A stretch of 64,000 bases of DNA from Siccibacter colletis (GCF_000696575.1 NZ_JMSQ01000005.1:62001-126000); one strand, 5' to 3'; counted from the stretch's first letter, positions 48,161 through 58,484 are shown. The notes: generated by a model not told the origin, from the sequence alone. Translations and numbers: made by a program.

Positions 48161-48517
48161 ATGCTCCTGGAGGCGCTAAAAAGACTTGAATGCTCTCTTC
48201 ATAGCAGCAGGCGGAAAGATCGGGTATGGCTTGAACAGATACTCCACGAAAGATTTAGCGAAATAACACGCTCAGGTGTAGTCGTTGATCGTACTCAGAC
48301 TATTGAAGCGCTTTTAAGCGAAGATAATGTTCCGGCTATTCTTAGTCGTGATTACCGGCTTATCAGCGTTGGAAATAATTTCGCAATATTGCACTACAGA
48401 ACTGTTAATCCAGATGGCAGTCGTGCAACCCTACGTTCTTCATACTGGGAATTTTCTGCGAACGGGCAATGGAAATTGGTATTCCACCAGGGAACGCCAG
48501 AGGCAGGGAGCGTATAG
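48161..48517 (+). CDS. DUF4440/NTF2-like small protein
   Basis: From ATG 48161 the product is 118 residues; GAGG lies 9 bases before it, better than GTG 48143 or ATG 48146. The pattern of an N-terminal helix, VWLEQILHERFSEITRSG, and closing strands with YRTVNPDG, SSYWEF and GQWKLVFHQGTP is that of the DUF4440 branch of the NTF2 superfamily. Members bind small molecules or act in stress responses; the role here is unknown. Confidence 0.7.
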   Translation: MLLEALKRLECSLHSSRRKDRVWLEQILHERFSEITRSGVVVDRTQTIEALLSEDNVPAILSRDYRLISVGNNFAILHYRTVNPDGSRATLRSSYWEFSANGQWKLVFHQGTPEAGSV

Positions 48518-48906
48518 ATGCCAGATACAATGTCCGCTCCTCGCTCACAACAGCCATTCGCATCCTTTTAGCCTCTGAATGTGCAGATAAAAAAGCATTC
48601 ATTTTTTACCGTTAATTACAGACTTTGCTTCGAGCGTTCGCCATGAGACCTCAGCCGCAGGTCCTATACGCTGATTGCGGCGGTTGGGCGGAGTTTTCCG
48701 GCCTGCTGGTTGACGGACTAGCGTGTCGGGGAGCCGCAGGGGGGCTACATGGAGTAATAACAATGGCCGACCAATATGAAAGCAAATTTTTATACATATA
48801 TTGATATGAAATTCATTTCAGAGTAATTTACAAATCGGATTATAACTGCTGGGTATGTATAATTCGATTAACAAGCTGTAAAGGCATAATTAAAAAATTA
48901 ATTACG
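48518..48906. other. Gene-free stretch before the nuclease-helicase gene
   Basis: 389 bases. The first part holds a degenerate AATGTCCGCT repeat copy (about 48527-48536). The middle is GC-rich with no frame, and the last 130 bases are AT-rich and probably hold the promoter of the next gene. The composition changes sharply near 48780, a likely insertion boundary. Confidence 0.55.
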
Positions 48907-50349
48907 GTGGCCACTTTGAAAAGCATAAACTTACTATCTTTATCTCAGGCACACGATTCCATTAGCTCAGATCAATTCTTAGATCTTAAGCGATATTATA
49001 ACATTGAGATTAAAAATGCTGAAATTGAGGAGGTTAAGGCACTTTTAGAATCGTTGCGAGCGCTCATCACAAACCCTTGCCTTTTTGATGGCTTCCTTGT
49101 GGGTTATAAAATACCACAAATTGGCAAGGAATTTGAGTTATTGAAAGTCAATCGGGATGCTGTTATAAACATTGAATTAAAACGCACTAGCACTCCGGAA
49201 AAGATAAAGAAACAACTTATCAGGAATCGATATTACCTAAGCTTTATTGGTAAAGAAATTTATGCAATCACTTTTTCATCTGATACTGGGCATTTATACG
49301 CTCTTAATCAAGATGATGAACTGGTAGAAATAAGCTCTCTTCAACTATGTGATTTGCTTGAAAAATATGGCACTGAACTCAAGGAAAATATTGATTCTCT
49401 TTTTAACCCTTCCGACTACTTAGTATCCCCATTCAACTCAACAGAGAAGTTTTTAAGTGATAAATATTTTTTAACTCATCAACAAGAGGATTTCAAATCA
49501 CAAATAACAAAACTCATTTTTAATGCGACAAATTCTTGCTTTATTTCAGTGGTAGGGGCTGCCGGAACCGGTAAAACACTGTTGGTTTATGATATTGCTA
49601 AATTGCTTTCTGAAGCCGGTAAGAATGTATTATTAGTGCATTGTGGACAATTAAATTCAGGTCACCTCACAATGATAGGTAGAGGCTGGGAAATTATAGA
49701 AGTAAAAAATCTGGCTAGTCATGATTTATCGAAACATAATACGATTATCATTGATGAGGTTCAGCGAATTTATGCGCATCAACTAGATGATTTAATCACA
49801 AAGGTAACCACCAATAAACAATCATGCATATTTTCATACGACAGGTTGCAGACCTTGGCAACATGGGAAAAAGGCAATGATGAAAAGATTGAGAAAATAA
49901 ATAACCTTCATTCATTTGAGTTATCTGAAAAAATTAGAACTAACAAAGAAATTGCCAGCTTCATCAAAATGTTGTTTAACAACAATCGAAAAGTGGATTT
50001 CCGTAATGCTGGCAATATTGAATTAAATTACTTTAAGAATTTAGATGATGCAAAAAAATACTTGTTGTTTCTTGATAGGGAAGAATGGGAGATTCTTCGT
50101 TTTACACCTTCACGACATAATAAAGAATACCATCAGCAATACTCTAGTTATTACCATCAATCAGCTCATCGTGTCATTGGACAGGAATTTGATAATGTGG
50201 TTGTTACTATTGATCGTCATTTTGAATATCATGTGAATGGGAATCTTATCTATTCGGGGTATGGATATTATAATGCATTAAAAATGCTTTTCCAAAATAT
50301 CACCAGGACTCGAAAAAAACTTAAATTGATAATTATTGATAATTATTGA
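48907..50349 (+). CDS. Nuclease-helicase protein (PD-(D/E)XK-like plus DUF2075), C-terminus cut by a repeat
   Basis: A 480-residue AT-rich gene, probably from GTG 48907. Residues about 55-125 look like a PD-(D/E)XK or NERD nuclease (DGFLVGYK, FELL, then INIELKR with E90 and K92). Residues about 195-475 are a DUF2075 superfamily-1 helicase with Walker A GAAGTGKT (217-224), Walker B IIIDE (280-284), a YDRLQ motif and the late HRVIGQEFDNVVVTID. The chain ends IIIDNY at a TGA inside a 10-bp tandem repeat. With one unit it would continue NEALLKKCISILS and stop, giving 491 residues. Such fusions occur in defence islands; a role in phage or DNA defence is inferred. Confidence 0.8.
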   Translation: MATLKSINLLSLSQAHDSISSDQFLDLKRYYNIEIKNAEIEEVKALLESLRALITNPCLFDGFLVGYKIPQIGKEFELLKVNRDAVINIELKRTSTPEKIKKQLIRNRYYLSFIGKEIYAITFSSDTGHLYALNQDDELVEISSLQLCDLLEKYGTELKENIDSLFNPSDYLVSPFNSTEKFLSDKYFLTHQQEDFKSQITKLIFNATNSCFISVVGAAGTGKTLLVYDIAKLLSEAGKNVLLVHCGQLNSGHLTMIGRGWEIIEVKNLASHDLSKHNTIIIDEVQRIYAHQLDDLITKVTTNKQSCIFSYDRLQTLATWEKGNDEKIEKINNLHSFELSEKIRTNKEIASFIKMLFNNNRKVDFRNAGNIELNYFKNLDDAKKYLLFLDREEWEILRFTPSRHNKEYHQQYSSYYHQSAHRVIGQEFDNVVVTIDRHFEYHVNGNLIYSGYGYYNALKMLFQNITRTRKKLKLIIIDNY

Positions 50350-50370
50350 TAATTATTGATAATTATTGAT
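50331..50370. repeat. 10-bp tandem repeat, four copies, at the 3' end of the helicase gene
   Basis: AATTATTGAT is repeated four times without error, flanked by partial units (TTGAT before, AAT after). The first and second copies together create the TGA stop at 50347-50349. Copy number changes by slippage would change the C-terminus of the helicase. Confidence 0.95.
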
Positions 50371-50974
50371 AATGAAGCTTTACTAAAAAAATGTATATCC
50401 ATTTTATCTTAGATATCAAATTAAGGCTATCTAAATTAAATGCAGGCTTAAACATCATGCTTATTTTTATTAAATTTTTACATGAAAGTCTATTTTGAAA
50501 ACGGAAAAAGTTGTTTGAAGGGGGCATTACATTTTTGCCATTGGACCCTAAATAGCTGCACCTAATACCGCTACACTTGTCATTCATGGGCATCTGCCGG
50601 GCACTTTTGAACGTATCATAGCAAGTCTGATGTAGCGCTACATGGCAGAGCAAATTCACCACGCCCTTGTCTCACAGGGGCTGGCCAAAAGTGGAGCACT
50701 ATTCCGGGCAGCTATTTAGCTGGCAGGTCTGGAACGCTAAATGGGCTGTCGGAGCTAACCAGCCCTGCAGGCCGAGGAGCCGGATGGCCATCAAATGATC
50801 GGTATTCTTGAATTTGAATCTTCTGCCAGGTAAAGCAAGCCAACACAGTCAATAGTGATAAGTGTATTGTTCGGCCGGCCCTTAAATTGGCTTCGCAGTC
50901 GAGGTGACGTTAATGACGCTCACCCGCTTCACCTTTAAGAGACCGGCTTCACGAAAAGAGGGTAACCTAGGCCG
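50371..50974. other. Gene-free stretch in the accessory segment
   Basis: About 600 bases. The first 40 bases are the original end of the helicase gene (out of use because of the repeat). The rest has only short frames without ribosome sites and looks like decayed DNA, with mixed composition. Confidence 0.6.
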
Positions 50975-51427
50975 TTAATCATACTCCTCGTCATCGTTTG
51001 TTTCGTCATCCTGATCACCGTAGAAGTCGTTGTCATTTTCAGACAACTGAGAGGCCTTGATGACTTCTTCAGCACCAACATCCTGAAGCGTGCTATCGAG
51101 AGTGTCCAGATCTTCCGTCGCCTGTTGGAATTTTTCATTCACTTCAGCAGTAGGAATTTTGCCTTCGGCTAGGTCTTCCAGCGTCTGGATTGCGATATCA
51201 ACGCCAGGCGTATCTTCCTTCACGCGCAGCGCTTCCTCACCCAGCGGGATGTCATCCAAAGGTATCGTACGCGTGCTATCGATGTCGATACCACGCTCAT
51301 CCTCCAGTCTGATACGCGCAGCATTATTGATGCCGTCAGCGATATCAATGAACTCCTCAGCGGTGTCTTTCAACGCTTGGGCCCGCTCCAGTGCATCATC
51401 AATGTCTTGCGTTGTTACGTCACTCAT
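50975..51427 (-). CDS. Very acidic hypothetical protein
   Basis: 150 residues from ATG 51427 (MSDVTTQDIDDALERAQALK), with AAAAGG 8 bases upstream. It is helical at the start (likely coiled coil) and extremely acidic; the tail is NDNDFYGDQDDETNDDEEYD. There is no signal peptide or membrane helix. Such charge is seen in DNA-mimic, antirestriction and antitoxin-like proteins, but no family is recognised. It is divergent from the 540-residue gene across an AT-rich region, so the two may be co-regulated. Confidence 0.7.
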   Translation of the reverse strand: MSDVTTQDIDDALERAQALKDTAEEFIDIADGINNAARIRLEDERGIDIDSTRTIPLDDIPLGEEALRVKEDTPGVDIAIQTLEDLAEGKIPTAEVNEKFQQATEDLDTLDSTLQDVGAEEVIKASQLSENDNDFYGDQDDETNDDEEYD

Positions 51428-51775
51428 GGCTATCACCTTTTCAAAATGCGAGGCGACATGCCCCGCTGAAAAGAGAGTAGTTCATCTCTAATTATTAAAT
51501 CAAGTTAAAAATAAAATTCATTATCTTGATTTATTTTAACTTTTAATTTGTATTTTTAAATCAACTTATTGTTTTTTTGCTTTAAAAAATTTTTTATAAG
51601 TTATTTTTCGTTTGGATATAAAAAGTTGTGATTATTTTTTTGTAATTGGTATCATCTATGATTATGGTTTTATCATCACATTGATGAAAAATGGTCATCT
51701 TTAGAAAATTTCGCTAAGGCTGAACGGCATAAAAACTAGCACAAACTCTCATCAAGCTTCTTTTAAGGGACCCTG
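51428..51775. promoter_or_regulatory. AT-rich divergent promoter region with inverted repeats
   Basis: 348 bases, most of it very AT-rich, between two divergent unknown genes. It holds a perfect 9-bp inverted repeat (TAAATCAAG 51496-51504 with CTTGATTTA 51525-51533) and a 6-bp hairpin (TCATCA 51673-51678 with TGATGA 51682-51687). A TATGAT -10-like hexamer lies nearby at about 51656. This is the type of DNA bound by H-NS. Confidence 0.5.
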
Positions 51776-53398
51776 ATGCACCTATCCGAACACAATAAAA
51801 ACATGTTTTTAACGTTTCTCTCTGGCGTCGCGACACCTTTTCCACACATATACGATGCAGTCAGCGAACAGTTGCTCCTACTTATTCTTAAAGCCCGGCA
51901 ATTGAATGAAGATCCTGAGTACAGCAAATGGTTTGCTGAGCAGCATCAGGTACTTACAATGCTGCAAGCCCAGAGTGAAAAAATTAGCAAAATTTATACA
52001 CAGAACAGTCTGGTGCTTAGTTTTAAGGAGCCCAAGCAAGACAGCCTCATTGATGCACTTATATTCATGTATCAAATTTATAAAGGTTTTGATGAGGGCA
52101 AGGTCAGTCTTAAGACATGGGGAGAGATGAACCGGCAGCCATCAGAGCAGGGGTTTCGCTTTGCGGAGCAAAACAAACTCTGGGAAGAATTTATTCATGA
52201 TGATATGTTTGCCATCCTGACAGAGGGGCCGACACATTGCCCGCCAATTTCTCCACAGGCAAGAAAAGGCTACTGCCATCAGGATCTTTCCATCGCGCAC
52301 TCATGCAGTAACGAGCTGCTTTCCCGATTAAATAATTTTCATAAGATTGATTCGCTACCGATACTCGCTGATGCAATTTACAACTTAATTACTTTCTTTC
52401 GTCATGCGAGGACTGCTGTTCCCGACTGCCTGTCCGAATTTGAAAAAGTGTACAGAGAAATCCTGGTAGGAGAAAGGCGGGAAAGCAATGTTTTCAAAAA
52501 CATTATCAAATTAATCAACGATGAAGGGCGTAAGCAGTTCATTGAAAGGATCGCTGAACAGTGCGAATCTCAGCACGCCGAATACTTGTTCGGCCAGTTT
52601 GTAGGCATCTATGCCTCGGAGATCGCACAGTGGATTGCTGAGCTTCAGATTTATTTTAAAGATGAGCAATCAACGCCATTTGCCTGGGAATTCACAACCG
52701 TTGCGGCTGATGCCCGCGCTCTCGCAGAAGAGGAAGAGCAGAAACCGACCATGGAATGGGCGAGCGACTATTGCCAGATTTCAATTAAGCGAGAAACCCT
52801 CCTGAAACTCATCCAGACCAATGCCTTGCATGATGCGGTCGACTCTTTGGCTGACTGCCTCTTGCGTATTTATGGTAAGCCTGCCGAAGTGATGTTCAGA
52901 GAGAAAGGTACTGCTCCGCCAATCTCCGATACCGAACGTTACGTCTACAATTCGAACAGCTACCATTTTAACAACACTCTTCAAGGCAATTATCAGAAGA
53001 TCATAGGTATTTTGCAGTCTTTCGAAAAATGGCATGAAAATAATAAAGTGCTTCTGATTAGCCACAAAAAAAAACGTATTGAGCGTATTGATGTCCAGGT
53101 TCGGCTGGCTGGGTTGAGATGTTATGACCTTAAAATGGGCGTCCCTGACGGTAATAGATTGAAAATAAAAGACGGTATTTATGATCTGGTAAAAAATGAC
53201 GCCAGTCTTCGCTTTGAAAACTCCATCAGTGATGTCTCACTTCAGCGGTATCATTCTCAAGTAAAAAAAATCATCGATAAGGACATAGATGATTTGCTGC
53301 TGAGCCAACAAAACAATAATTCAAAAAGCCCTTTCAGTGGTGCTCATCATGCTATAAAGCCTCTCTGGAGCAAGTGTGAAATCCTTAAGGGTAAATAA
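51776..53398 (+). CDS. Large hypothetical protein of the accessory segment
   Basis: 540 residues with a good ribosome site (AAGGGA, 5 bases before ATG 51776). No signal peptide or membrane helix; the sequence is mainly helical. I see no nuclease, ATPase or methylase motif. Features are an early helix-rich part, a centre with a cysteine/histidine patch (THCPPISPQARKGYCHQ), and a basic C-terminus (SHKKKRIERIDVQVR, KKIIDKDIDDLL). Codon use and low G+C differ from the backbone, indicating transfer. Its partner may be the divergent acidic protein. The function is unknown. Confidence 0.72.
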   Translation: MHLSEHNKNMFLTFLSGVATPFPHIYDAVSEQLLLLILKARQLNEDPEYSKWFAEQHQVLTMLQAQSEKISKIYTQNSLVLSFKEPKQDSLIDALIFMYQIYKGFDEGKVSLKTWGEMNRQPSEQGFRFAEQNKLWEEFIHDDMFAILTEGPTHCPPISPQARKGYCHQDLSIAHSCSNELLSRLNNFHKIDSLPILADAIYNLITFFRHARTAVPDCLSEFEKVYREILVGERRESNVFKNIIKLINDEGRKQFIERIAEQCESQHAEYLFGQFVGIYASEIAQWIAELQIYFKDEQSTPFAWEFTTVAADARALAEEEEQKPTMEWASDYCQISIKRETLLKLIQTNALHDAVDSLADCLLRIYGKPAEVMFREKGTAPPISDTERYVYNSNSYHFNNTLQGNYQKIIGILQSFEKWHENNKVLLISHKKKRIERIDVQVRLAGLRCYDLKMGVPDGNRLKIKDGIYDLVKNDASLRFENSISDVSLQRYHSQVKKIIDKDIDDLLLSQQNNNSKSPFSGAHHAIKPLWSKCEILKGK

Positions 53399-53511
53399 GC
53401 ATTCCGGTGGGATAATCTTTAGCTGTAAGAAAGCTGTGAACTTCCGTTCATCGCTCACAGCAGATCATATTTCAGCATCTGCGCCACTGCCCTGCCCGTT
53501 GTTACGCCCCA

Positions 53512-53546
53512 TAAAAAAAGGACCGCTGGCGTAAACCAGCAGTCCT
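53512..53546 (-). terminator. cobB terminator
   Basis: A 10-bp stem with one mismatch (GGACCGCTGG with CCAGCAGTCC) and a 6-base loop, followed in the leftward direction by a U-tract from the A-run 53513-53519. Confidence 0.85.
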
Positions 53547-53586
53547 CTGCATCCCGCATTGTTATTTCTGTTGCACTATGCCGGTA

Positions 53587-54408
53587 TCACAACCCTTTCA
53601 GCATCCTGTCGACATACTCCGGCACCACGCTGCTGGCCAGTCCGTAATGCTTTTCGTCGAAGTCGCTGTTCACCTGGCTCGGTTCGAGGTTTAACTCGAC
53701 GGTGTGCGCGCCCTGTAGTTTGGCTTCATGCACGAAGCCGGCCGCCGGATAGACGTGGCCGGAGGTGCCGATGGCGATAAACACGTCTGCCATAGCGATG
53801 GCGCTGTAGATCTCATCCATGCCGAGCGGCATCTCGCCGAACCACACCACGTGCGGGCGCAGCGGCTGCGGGAACTGGCAGCAGTGGCACTTGTCTTCCG
53901 GGGTGATGTCCCCGGTCCACTCCAGCACCTGGCCGCTCCAGTCGCAGCGCACTTTTAATAGCTCGCCGTGCATGTGAATGACGTTTTTATTCCCGGCGCG
54001 CTCGTGCAGGTTATCGATATTCTGCGTCACCAGCAGAAAACGATCGCCCAGCTCCGCCTCTAACTGCGCCAGAGCATGATGCGCGGCGTTAGGCGCGATT
54101 TCAGCCTGCTGCAGCTGGCGGCGGCGCGCGTTGTAGAACGCCTGAACCAGCTGCGGGTTGCGCGAAAAGCCTTCCGGGGTCGCCACGTCTTCGACGCGGT
54201 GCTCTTCCCACAGGCCGTCTGCGGCGCGGAAGGTGCGAATACCGGACTCCGCGGAGATGCCCGCGCCGGTCAGTACGACAACTCTCGGTTTTTCCATCAC
54301 TTCGGGTACCACCGTGTCTCTGAAGAAAATACGCTGACGCAACCGGTCGCGCAGCCTACGTTTATTTTTCTTGAAACGAATCAGACGGTGCGAACGACGC
54401 GATTGCAT
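53587..54408 (-). CDS. cobB: NAD-dependent protein deacetylase (sirtuin)
   Basis: A 273-residue sirtuin. The N-terminus is the long basic form ([18 protein letters not shown]) that precedes the core in enterobacteria; a shorter form could start at VMEKPR. It has [26 protein letters not shown] with H in MHGE as catalytic base, and a zinc-type cysteine group (C in VRCDWSG, CHCC). It removes acetyl and succinyl groups from lysines, for example on Acs. The C-terminus is six residues shorter than in E. coli. Confidence 0.96.
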   Translation of the reverse strand: MQSRRSHRLIRFKKNKRRLRDRLRQRIFFRDTVVPEVMEKPRVVVLTGAGISAESGIRTFRAADGLWEEHRVEDVATPEGFSRNPQLVQAFYNARRRQLQQAEIAPNAAHHALAQLEAELGDRFLLVTQNIDNLHERAGNKNVIHMHGELLKVRCDWSGQVLEWTGDITPEDKCHCCQFPQPLRPHVVWFGEMPLGMDEIYSAIAMADVFIAIGTSGHVYPAAGFVHEAKLQGAHTVELNLEPSQVNSDFDEKHYGLASSVVPEYVDRMLKGL

Positions 54409-54420
54409 ATCTACCTCAGT

Positions 54421-55332
54421 TTACTCGGTGAGATGAAGGAATGCCGCACCGCGCATTCCTCCGGCATCGCCGTGGCGCGCCCGCGCAATGCGCGGAACCT
54501 TTGCCACCGGCAGTAAGGCGCGTGGCAGACGCGACGGCAGGGCTTCAAACAGCGCATCAAAATGAGAAAGCCCGCCGCCGATCACCACCAGATGGGGATC
54601 GAGAATGGTCAGAATATTGCCCAGACAGACTGCCAGCAGATCGAGCCAACGGTCAACAAACGCCTGCGCGCGGGTATCGCCAGCCTGCCACAGGGCGACG
54701 ATCTGCTGCGCATTGTGCGGCTGCGCGTAGTAGTGCTGCCACAGCCAGGCAAAGCCCGGCCCGGAGAGATAGCCTTCGATACAGCCGCGCTGCCCGCAGC
54801 CGCAGGGGCGAAGCGGCACGCCTGCGCCGAGCACGTCGAGGGCGTCAACCGGCAAGCGGGTATGGCCGAACTCGCCGGTGATATAGCTGCGCCCCGAGAC
54901 CGGCTTGCCGTTGACGACCAGCCCGCCGCCCACGCCGGTGCCGAGGATCAGGCCCATCACCACCGGCAGGTGGCGGAACTCATCATCCCAGGCTTCGGAG
55001 AGGGTAAAACAGTTGGCGTCGTTATCGACCCGCACCTCGCGTCCGAGTCGGTCGCTGAGATCGGCCGCGAAAGGACGACCGCTGGCGGCAGGCAGATTAG
55101 CGGCATAAAGCGTGCCGTCGTCGGTCTGCGGCATGCCGGGAATACCGACCCCGACGCTGCCCGCGGCACCAAAGCGCGTATCGGCCTCGGTCACCAGCCC
55201 GGCAATGGCATCCAGGAACGCACGGTAATCGTCGTGCGGCGTGGCGATGCGGCGCTCCCATTGCAAACGGCGGGCGTCATCATAGACGCCGAGGGCAATT
55301 TTGCTGCCGCCGATATCGAAGCCGTAGTACAT
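54421..55332 (-). CDS. nagK: N-acetyl-D-glucosamine kinase
   Basis: A 303-residue ROK-family kinase. It opens with [17 protein letters not shown] (ATP phosphate loop), has [13 protein letters not shown], the zinc motif [12 protein letters not shown] and GHTRLP with the conserved histidine. It phosphorylates GlcNAc recovered from cell-wall recycling. cobB starts 12 bases after its stop, so the two are cotranscribed, downstream of lolCDE. Confidence 0.96.
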   Translation of the reverse strand: MYYGFDIGGSKIALGVYDDARRLQWERRIATPHDDYRAFLDAIAGLVTEADTRFGAAGSVGVGIPGMPQTDDGTLYAANLPAASGRPFAADLSDRLGREVRVDNDANCFTLSEAWDDEFRHLPVVMGLILGTGVGGGLVVNGKPVSGRSYITGEFGHTRLPVDALDVLGAGVPLRPCGCGQRGCIEGYLSGPGFAWLWQHYYAQPHNAQQIVALWQAGDTRAQAFVDRWLDLLAVCLGNILTILDPHLVVIGGGLSHFDALFEALPSRLPRALLPVAKVPRIARARHGDAGGMRGAAFLHLTE

Positions 55333-55346
55333 CGTCCCTCCCGTGA

Positions 55347-56594
55347 TTACTGTCCGCCGCTCAGCACGCGGGCCGGATCGATGCGGCTGGCGCGTCGCGC
55401 CGGGTACCAGCTGGCGATTAGGCTCAGGACCAGCGCGGTGAGTAACACGTAGACCACATCCAGCCAGTGCAGTTCAGACGGCAGGAAGTCGATGAAATAG
55501 ATGTCGCCCGACAGGAACTGATGCCCGGTAGCGCCCTGAATCGCATTGATAATGGTGGTCAGGTTAAAGGCCGCCAGCACACCGATAATCACGCCGATCA
55601 CGCTGCCCAGCAATCCTGCCAGCAGCCCGTACCAGACGAAGATGGCGCGGATCAGCCCGTCTTTGGCACCCAACGTGCGTAGCACCGCGATGTCGCTGCT
55701 CTTGTCCTTCACCGCCATCACCAGCGTCGAGACGATGTTAAAACAGGCAACGCCGATCACCAGCACCATCGCCAGATACATAATGGCGCGGATCATCTGG
55801 ATATCGCGATACATGTAGCCATAGGTGCCGATCCAGCTCTTGATGTAGACGTAGGCGTCGGTCACCTGGCCGGCGTCACGCACCAGCTTGTTGGCGTTAA
55901 ACACGTCCTGCACCTTGATGGCGATGCCGGTCACGCTGTTTCCCATATCGAGATACTGCTGGGCATCCGCCAGCGGCACCATCGCGAAGCTGTGATCGAG
56001 CTGGCCGCTGAGCTGTAGAATGCCGGCGACGTGCAGGCGCACGCGTTTGGGCTGCAGCAGCTTGTGCGCGCTGTTGGCGTTCGGGATCATGATGGTCAGC
56101 CAGTCGCCCTGCTTCACTTTCAGCGCGTCGGCGACGCCTTTACCAATGATGATCTGCTGTTCCCCGGCTTTAAAGCTGGCCCAGGCGTTGTTCTGCACAA
56201 AGGAGGGCAGCGCGCTGAGACGAGTCTCCTGCGCCGGGTCCACACCTTTTACCTGGATGGCGCGCAGGTTAACGCCGCTCTCCACCAGCCCGGTAAAGTT
56301 GACGTACGGCGCGGCGGCCTCAATGCCCTTCACCTGCTCGACGCGGCCCAGCACGTCCTGCCAGGCATTGAACGGCTGCTCCACCGGCTCAATCTGCCCG
56401 TGCGGCACCACGGCGAGAATGCGATTATTGAGTTCGCGCTCAAAGCCGTTCATGGCGCTCAGGCCGACGATCAGAACTGCCACCCCCAGCGCAATGCCGA
56501 TGGTGGAGATGACAGAGATAAGCGACACCATGCCGCTGCGGCGGCGTCCGCGGCTAAAGCGCAGGCCGATTAAAAGCGAAAGCGGAGACGCCAT
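55347..56594 (-). CDS. lolE: Lipoprotein-releasing ABC permease LolE
   Basis: A 415-residue inner-membrane protein with four helices, one near residue 25-48 and three after about 270, around a large periplasmic domain. [14 protein letters not shown]-like [11 protein letters not shown] near the first helix is the family mark. With LolC and LolD it extracts outer-membrane lipoproteins and passes them to LolA. Its start overlaps the lolD stop region. Confidence 0.97.
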   Translation of the reverse strand: MASPLSLLIGLRFSRGRRRSGMVSLISVISTIGIALGVAVLIVGLSAMNGFERELNNRILAVVPHGQIEPVEQPFNAWQDVLGRVEQVKGIEAAAPYVNFTGLVESGVNLRAIQVKGVDPAQETRLSALPSFVQNNAWASFKAGEQQIIIGKGVADALKVKQGDWLTIMIPNANSAHKLLQPKRVRLHVAGILQLSGQLDHSFAMVPLADAQQYLDMGNSVTGIAIKVQDVFNANKLVRDAGQVTDAYVYIKSWIGTYGYMYRDIQMIRAIMYLAMVLVIGVACFNIVSTLVMAVKDKSSDIAVLRTLGAKDGLIRAIFVWYGLLAGLLGSVIGVIIGVLAAFNLTTIINAIQGATGHQFLSGDIYFIDFLPSELHWLDVVYVLLTALVLSLIASWYPARRASRIDPARVLSGGQ

Positions 56595-57292
56595 TACTGC
56601 GCCCCCATCAGGGTCAGTTCAGCATTCAGGTGGCCGTCGCGCATCTCCAGCTGGCGCTGCATGCGTTTTGCCAGCTGCAGGTCATGCGTCACCACCAGGA
56701 AGGCGGTGCCCTGGGTGCGGTTCAGCTCGCCGAGCAGTTCAAAGATGCTGTCGGCATTGCGGGCGTCGAGGTTACCGGTCGGTTCATCCGCCAGCACCAG
56801 CCGCGGGTTATTCACCAGCGCACGGGCGATAGCCACGCGCTGCCGCTCACCGCCGGACAGCTCGGAAGGGCGATGGCTGCTGCGATGATCAAGACCCACC
56901 GCACGCAGCATCTCCAGCGCGCGCGTTTCCGGCTGCTTGTGCTTGCCAATCAGCAAGGGCATCGCGACGTTTTCCAGCGCGGTGAAGTCCGGCAGCAGGT
57001 GGTGGAACTGATAGATAAAGCCCAGCTCGCGGTTGCGCAGCTCAGCTTTCGCTGCCGCTGACAGCGAGCTCATCGCCTGGCCGTTAAAGATCACATCGCC
57101 GGACGTCGGCGTGTCCAGCCCGCCCAGCAGGTGCAACAGGGTACTTTTCCCCGAGCCGGAGCTGCCGACGATAGCCATCGTCTCCCCGGCGGCGATGCTG
57201 AAGCTCACGTTGTGCAATACGTCGGTCTGCACCTTACCTTCCTGGTAGCGTTTGCACAGGTTGTCGCACTGTAACAGCACAGAATTACTCAT
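56594..57292 (-). CDS. lolD: Lipoprotein-releasing ABC ATPase LolD
   Basis: A 232-residue ATPase from ATG 57292 ([17 protein letters not shown]). It has Walker [10 protein letters not shown], signature LSGGERQRV and Walker B LVLADEP. The frame is open upstream to 57430, but that part lies within lolC. It overlaps the end of lolC by 8 bases, as in E. coli. Confidence 0.97.
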   Translation of the reverse strand: MSNSVLLQCDNLCKRYQEGKVQTDVLHNVSFSIAAGETMAIVGSSGSGKSTLLHLLGGLDTPTSGDVIFNGQAMSSLSAAAKAELRNRELGFIYQFHHLLPDFTALENVAMPLLIGKHKQPETRALEMLRAVGLDHRSSHRPSELSGGERQRVAIARALVNNPRLVLADEPTGNLDARNADSIFELLGELNRTQGTAFLVVTHDLQLAKRMQRQLEMRDGHLNAELTLMGAQ

Positions 57293-58484
57293 AACGTAAA
57301 GCCTCAGCGGGTTGGGTGGCGGCAGCGCGCCATGACGGGTAAAGCGTGGACAACAGGGCGATGGCCATCGCGGCCAGCGCGATCCCCACCACCTGCAAAG
57401 GTTCAATAGCCACCGGCAACGCCGCGCCATCCAGCAGCGCGCCGATAACCGGCATCAGGTTATTAAGCTGGCTGGCAAGCAGTGCGCCGAGCACCGCCCC
57501 GAGCAGCGCGCCGACGATACCGGCGCTGGCGCCCTGGATCATAAACACCGCCATAATCTGGCGGCGGTTCAGCCCCTGGGTTTGCAAAATGGCAACTTCG
57601 CCCTGCTTCTCCATCACCATGAGGCCCAGCGAGGTGATGATATTAAACGCGGCGACGGCGATGATCAGGCTGAGCAGCAGGCCCATCATGTTCTTCTCCA
57701 TGCGTACCGCCTGGAACAGCTCGCCCTTGCGCTCGCGCCAGTCTTTCCACACCGTGCCCTCGGGCAGGGTCTGCTGGCTCAGCTCGTCCACCTTCAGCGG
57801 TTCGTTAAGCCACAGACGCCAGCCGGTGATGTTCCCGGCCGGATAGCGCATCAGGCGCGAGGCGTCCTGAATGTTGACCAGCATCTGGTAGCCGTCCACT
57901 TCGCTGTTGGCGGCAAACGTACCCGCTACGGTGAACAGACGCTGGCTTGGCAGACGTCCCATCGGCGTAAACTGGCTGGCAGACGGCACCATCACGCGGA
58001 TTTGATCGCCACGGTTCACCCCAAGCTGGCCCGCCAGCTGTTCGCCGAGGATGACGTTGTATTTACCCGGTGCCAGCACGCTTTGCTGGACGTTGCTGAG
58101 ATAGGGGGTAAGCGGGTCGCGCTGCGCCGGGTCGATGCCAAGCATCACGCCCACCGACACGTTGCGCGCGCTCTGCAGCACCACATCCCCGGTAGTGAGC
58201 GGCGCGCTGCGGCTGACGCCCTGAAGGTTCAGGCTGTCTGCCGGACGCTGCTGGGGGTTGAGGGAGCCGGAGGGCGACGTAACGATGGCCTGCGGCATCA
58301 GGCCGAGAATGTTGTTTTGCAGTTCGCGTTCGAATCCGTTCATCACGGAAAGCACCGTGACCAGCGCCAGTACGCCCAGCGTGATGCCGATGGTCGACAG
58401 CCATGAGACGAAACGACCGAAGCGGTCAGCTGCGCGGCCCCGCATGTAGCGTAAGCCAATGAATAAAGCGACAGGTTGGTACAT
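57285..58484 (-). CDS. lolC: Lipoprotein-releasing ABC permease LolC
   Basis: 399 residues from ATG 58484 ([16 protein letters not shown]), the E. coli length. Four membrane helices, a large periplasmic domain and the [12 protein letters not shown] motif are present; it includes the hook region that recruits LolA. It heads the leftward lolCDE-nagK-cobB set. The 296-base gap to ycfT holds both promoters. Confidence 0.97.
   Translation of the reverse strand: MYQPVALFIGLRYMRGRAADRFGRFVSWLSTIGITLGVLALVTVLSVMNGFERELQNNILGLMPQAIVTSPSGSLNPQQRPADSLNLQGVSRSAPLTTGDVVLQSARNVSVGVMLGIDPAQRDPLTPYLSNVQQSVLAPGKYNVILGEQLAGQLGVNRGDQIRVMVPSASQFTPMGRLPSQRLFTVAGTFAANSEVDGYQMLVNIQDASRLMRYPAGNITGWRLWLNEPLKVDELSQQTLPEGTVWKDWRERKGELFQAVRMEKNMMGLLLSLIIAVAAFNIITSLGLMVMEKQGEVAILQTQGLNRRQIMAVFMIQGASAGIVGALLGAVLGALLASQLNNLMPVIGALLDGAALPVAIEPLQVVGIALAAMAIALLSTLYPSWRAAATQPAEALRYE

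Noticed and set aside
50331-50370. CRISPR-like array
   Set aside because: The repeats are 10 bp and contiguous with no spacers. No array or cas gene was seen in the window.
50363-50662. Leftward frame of 99 residues after the helicase gene
   Set aside because: No ribosome site, odd composition, and it overlaps the tandem-repeat end of the helicase gene.
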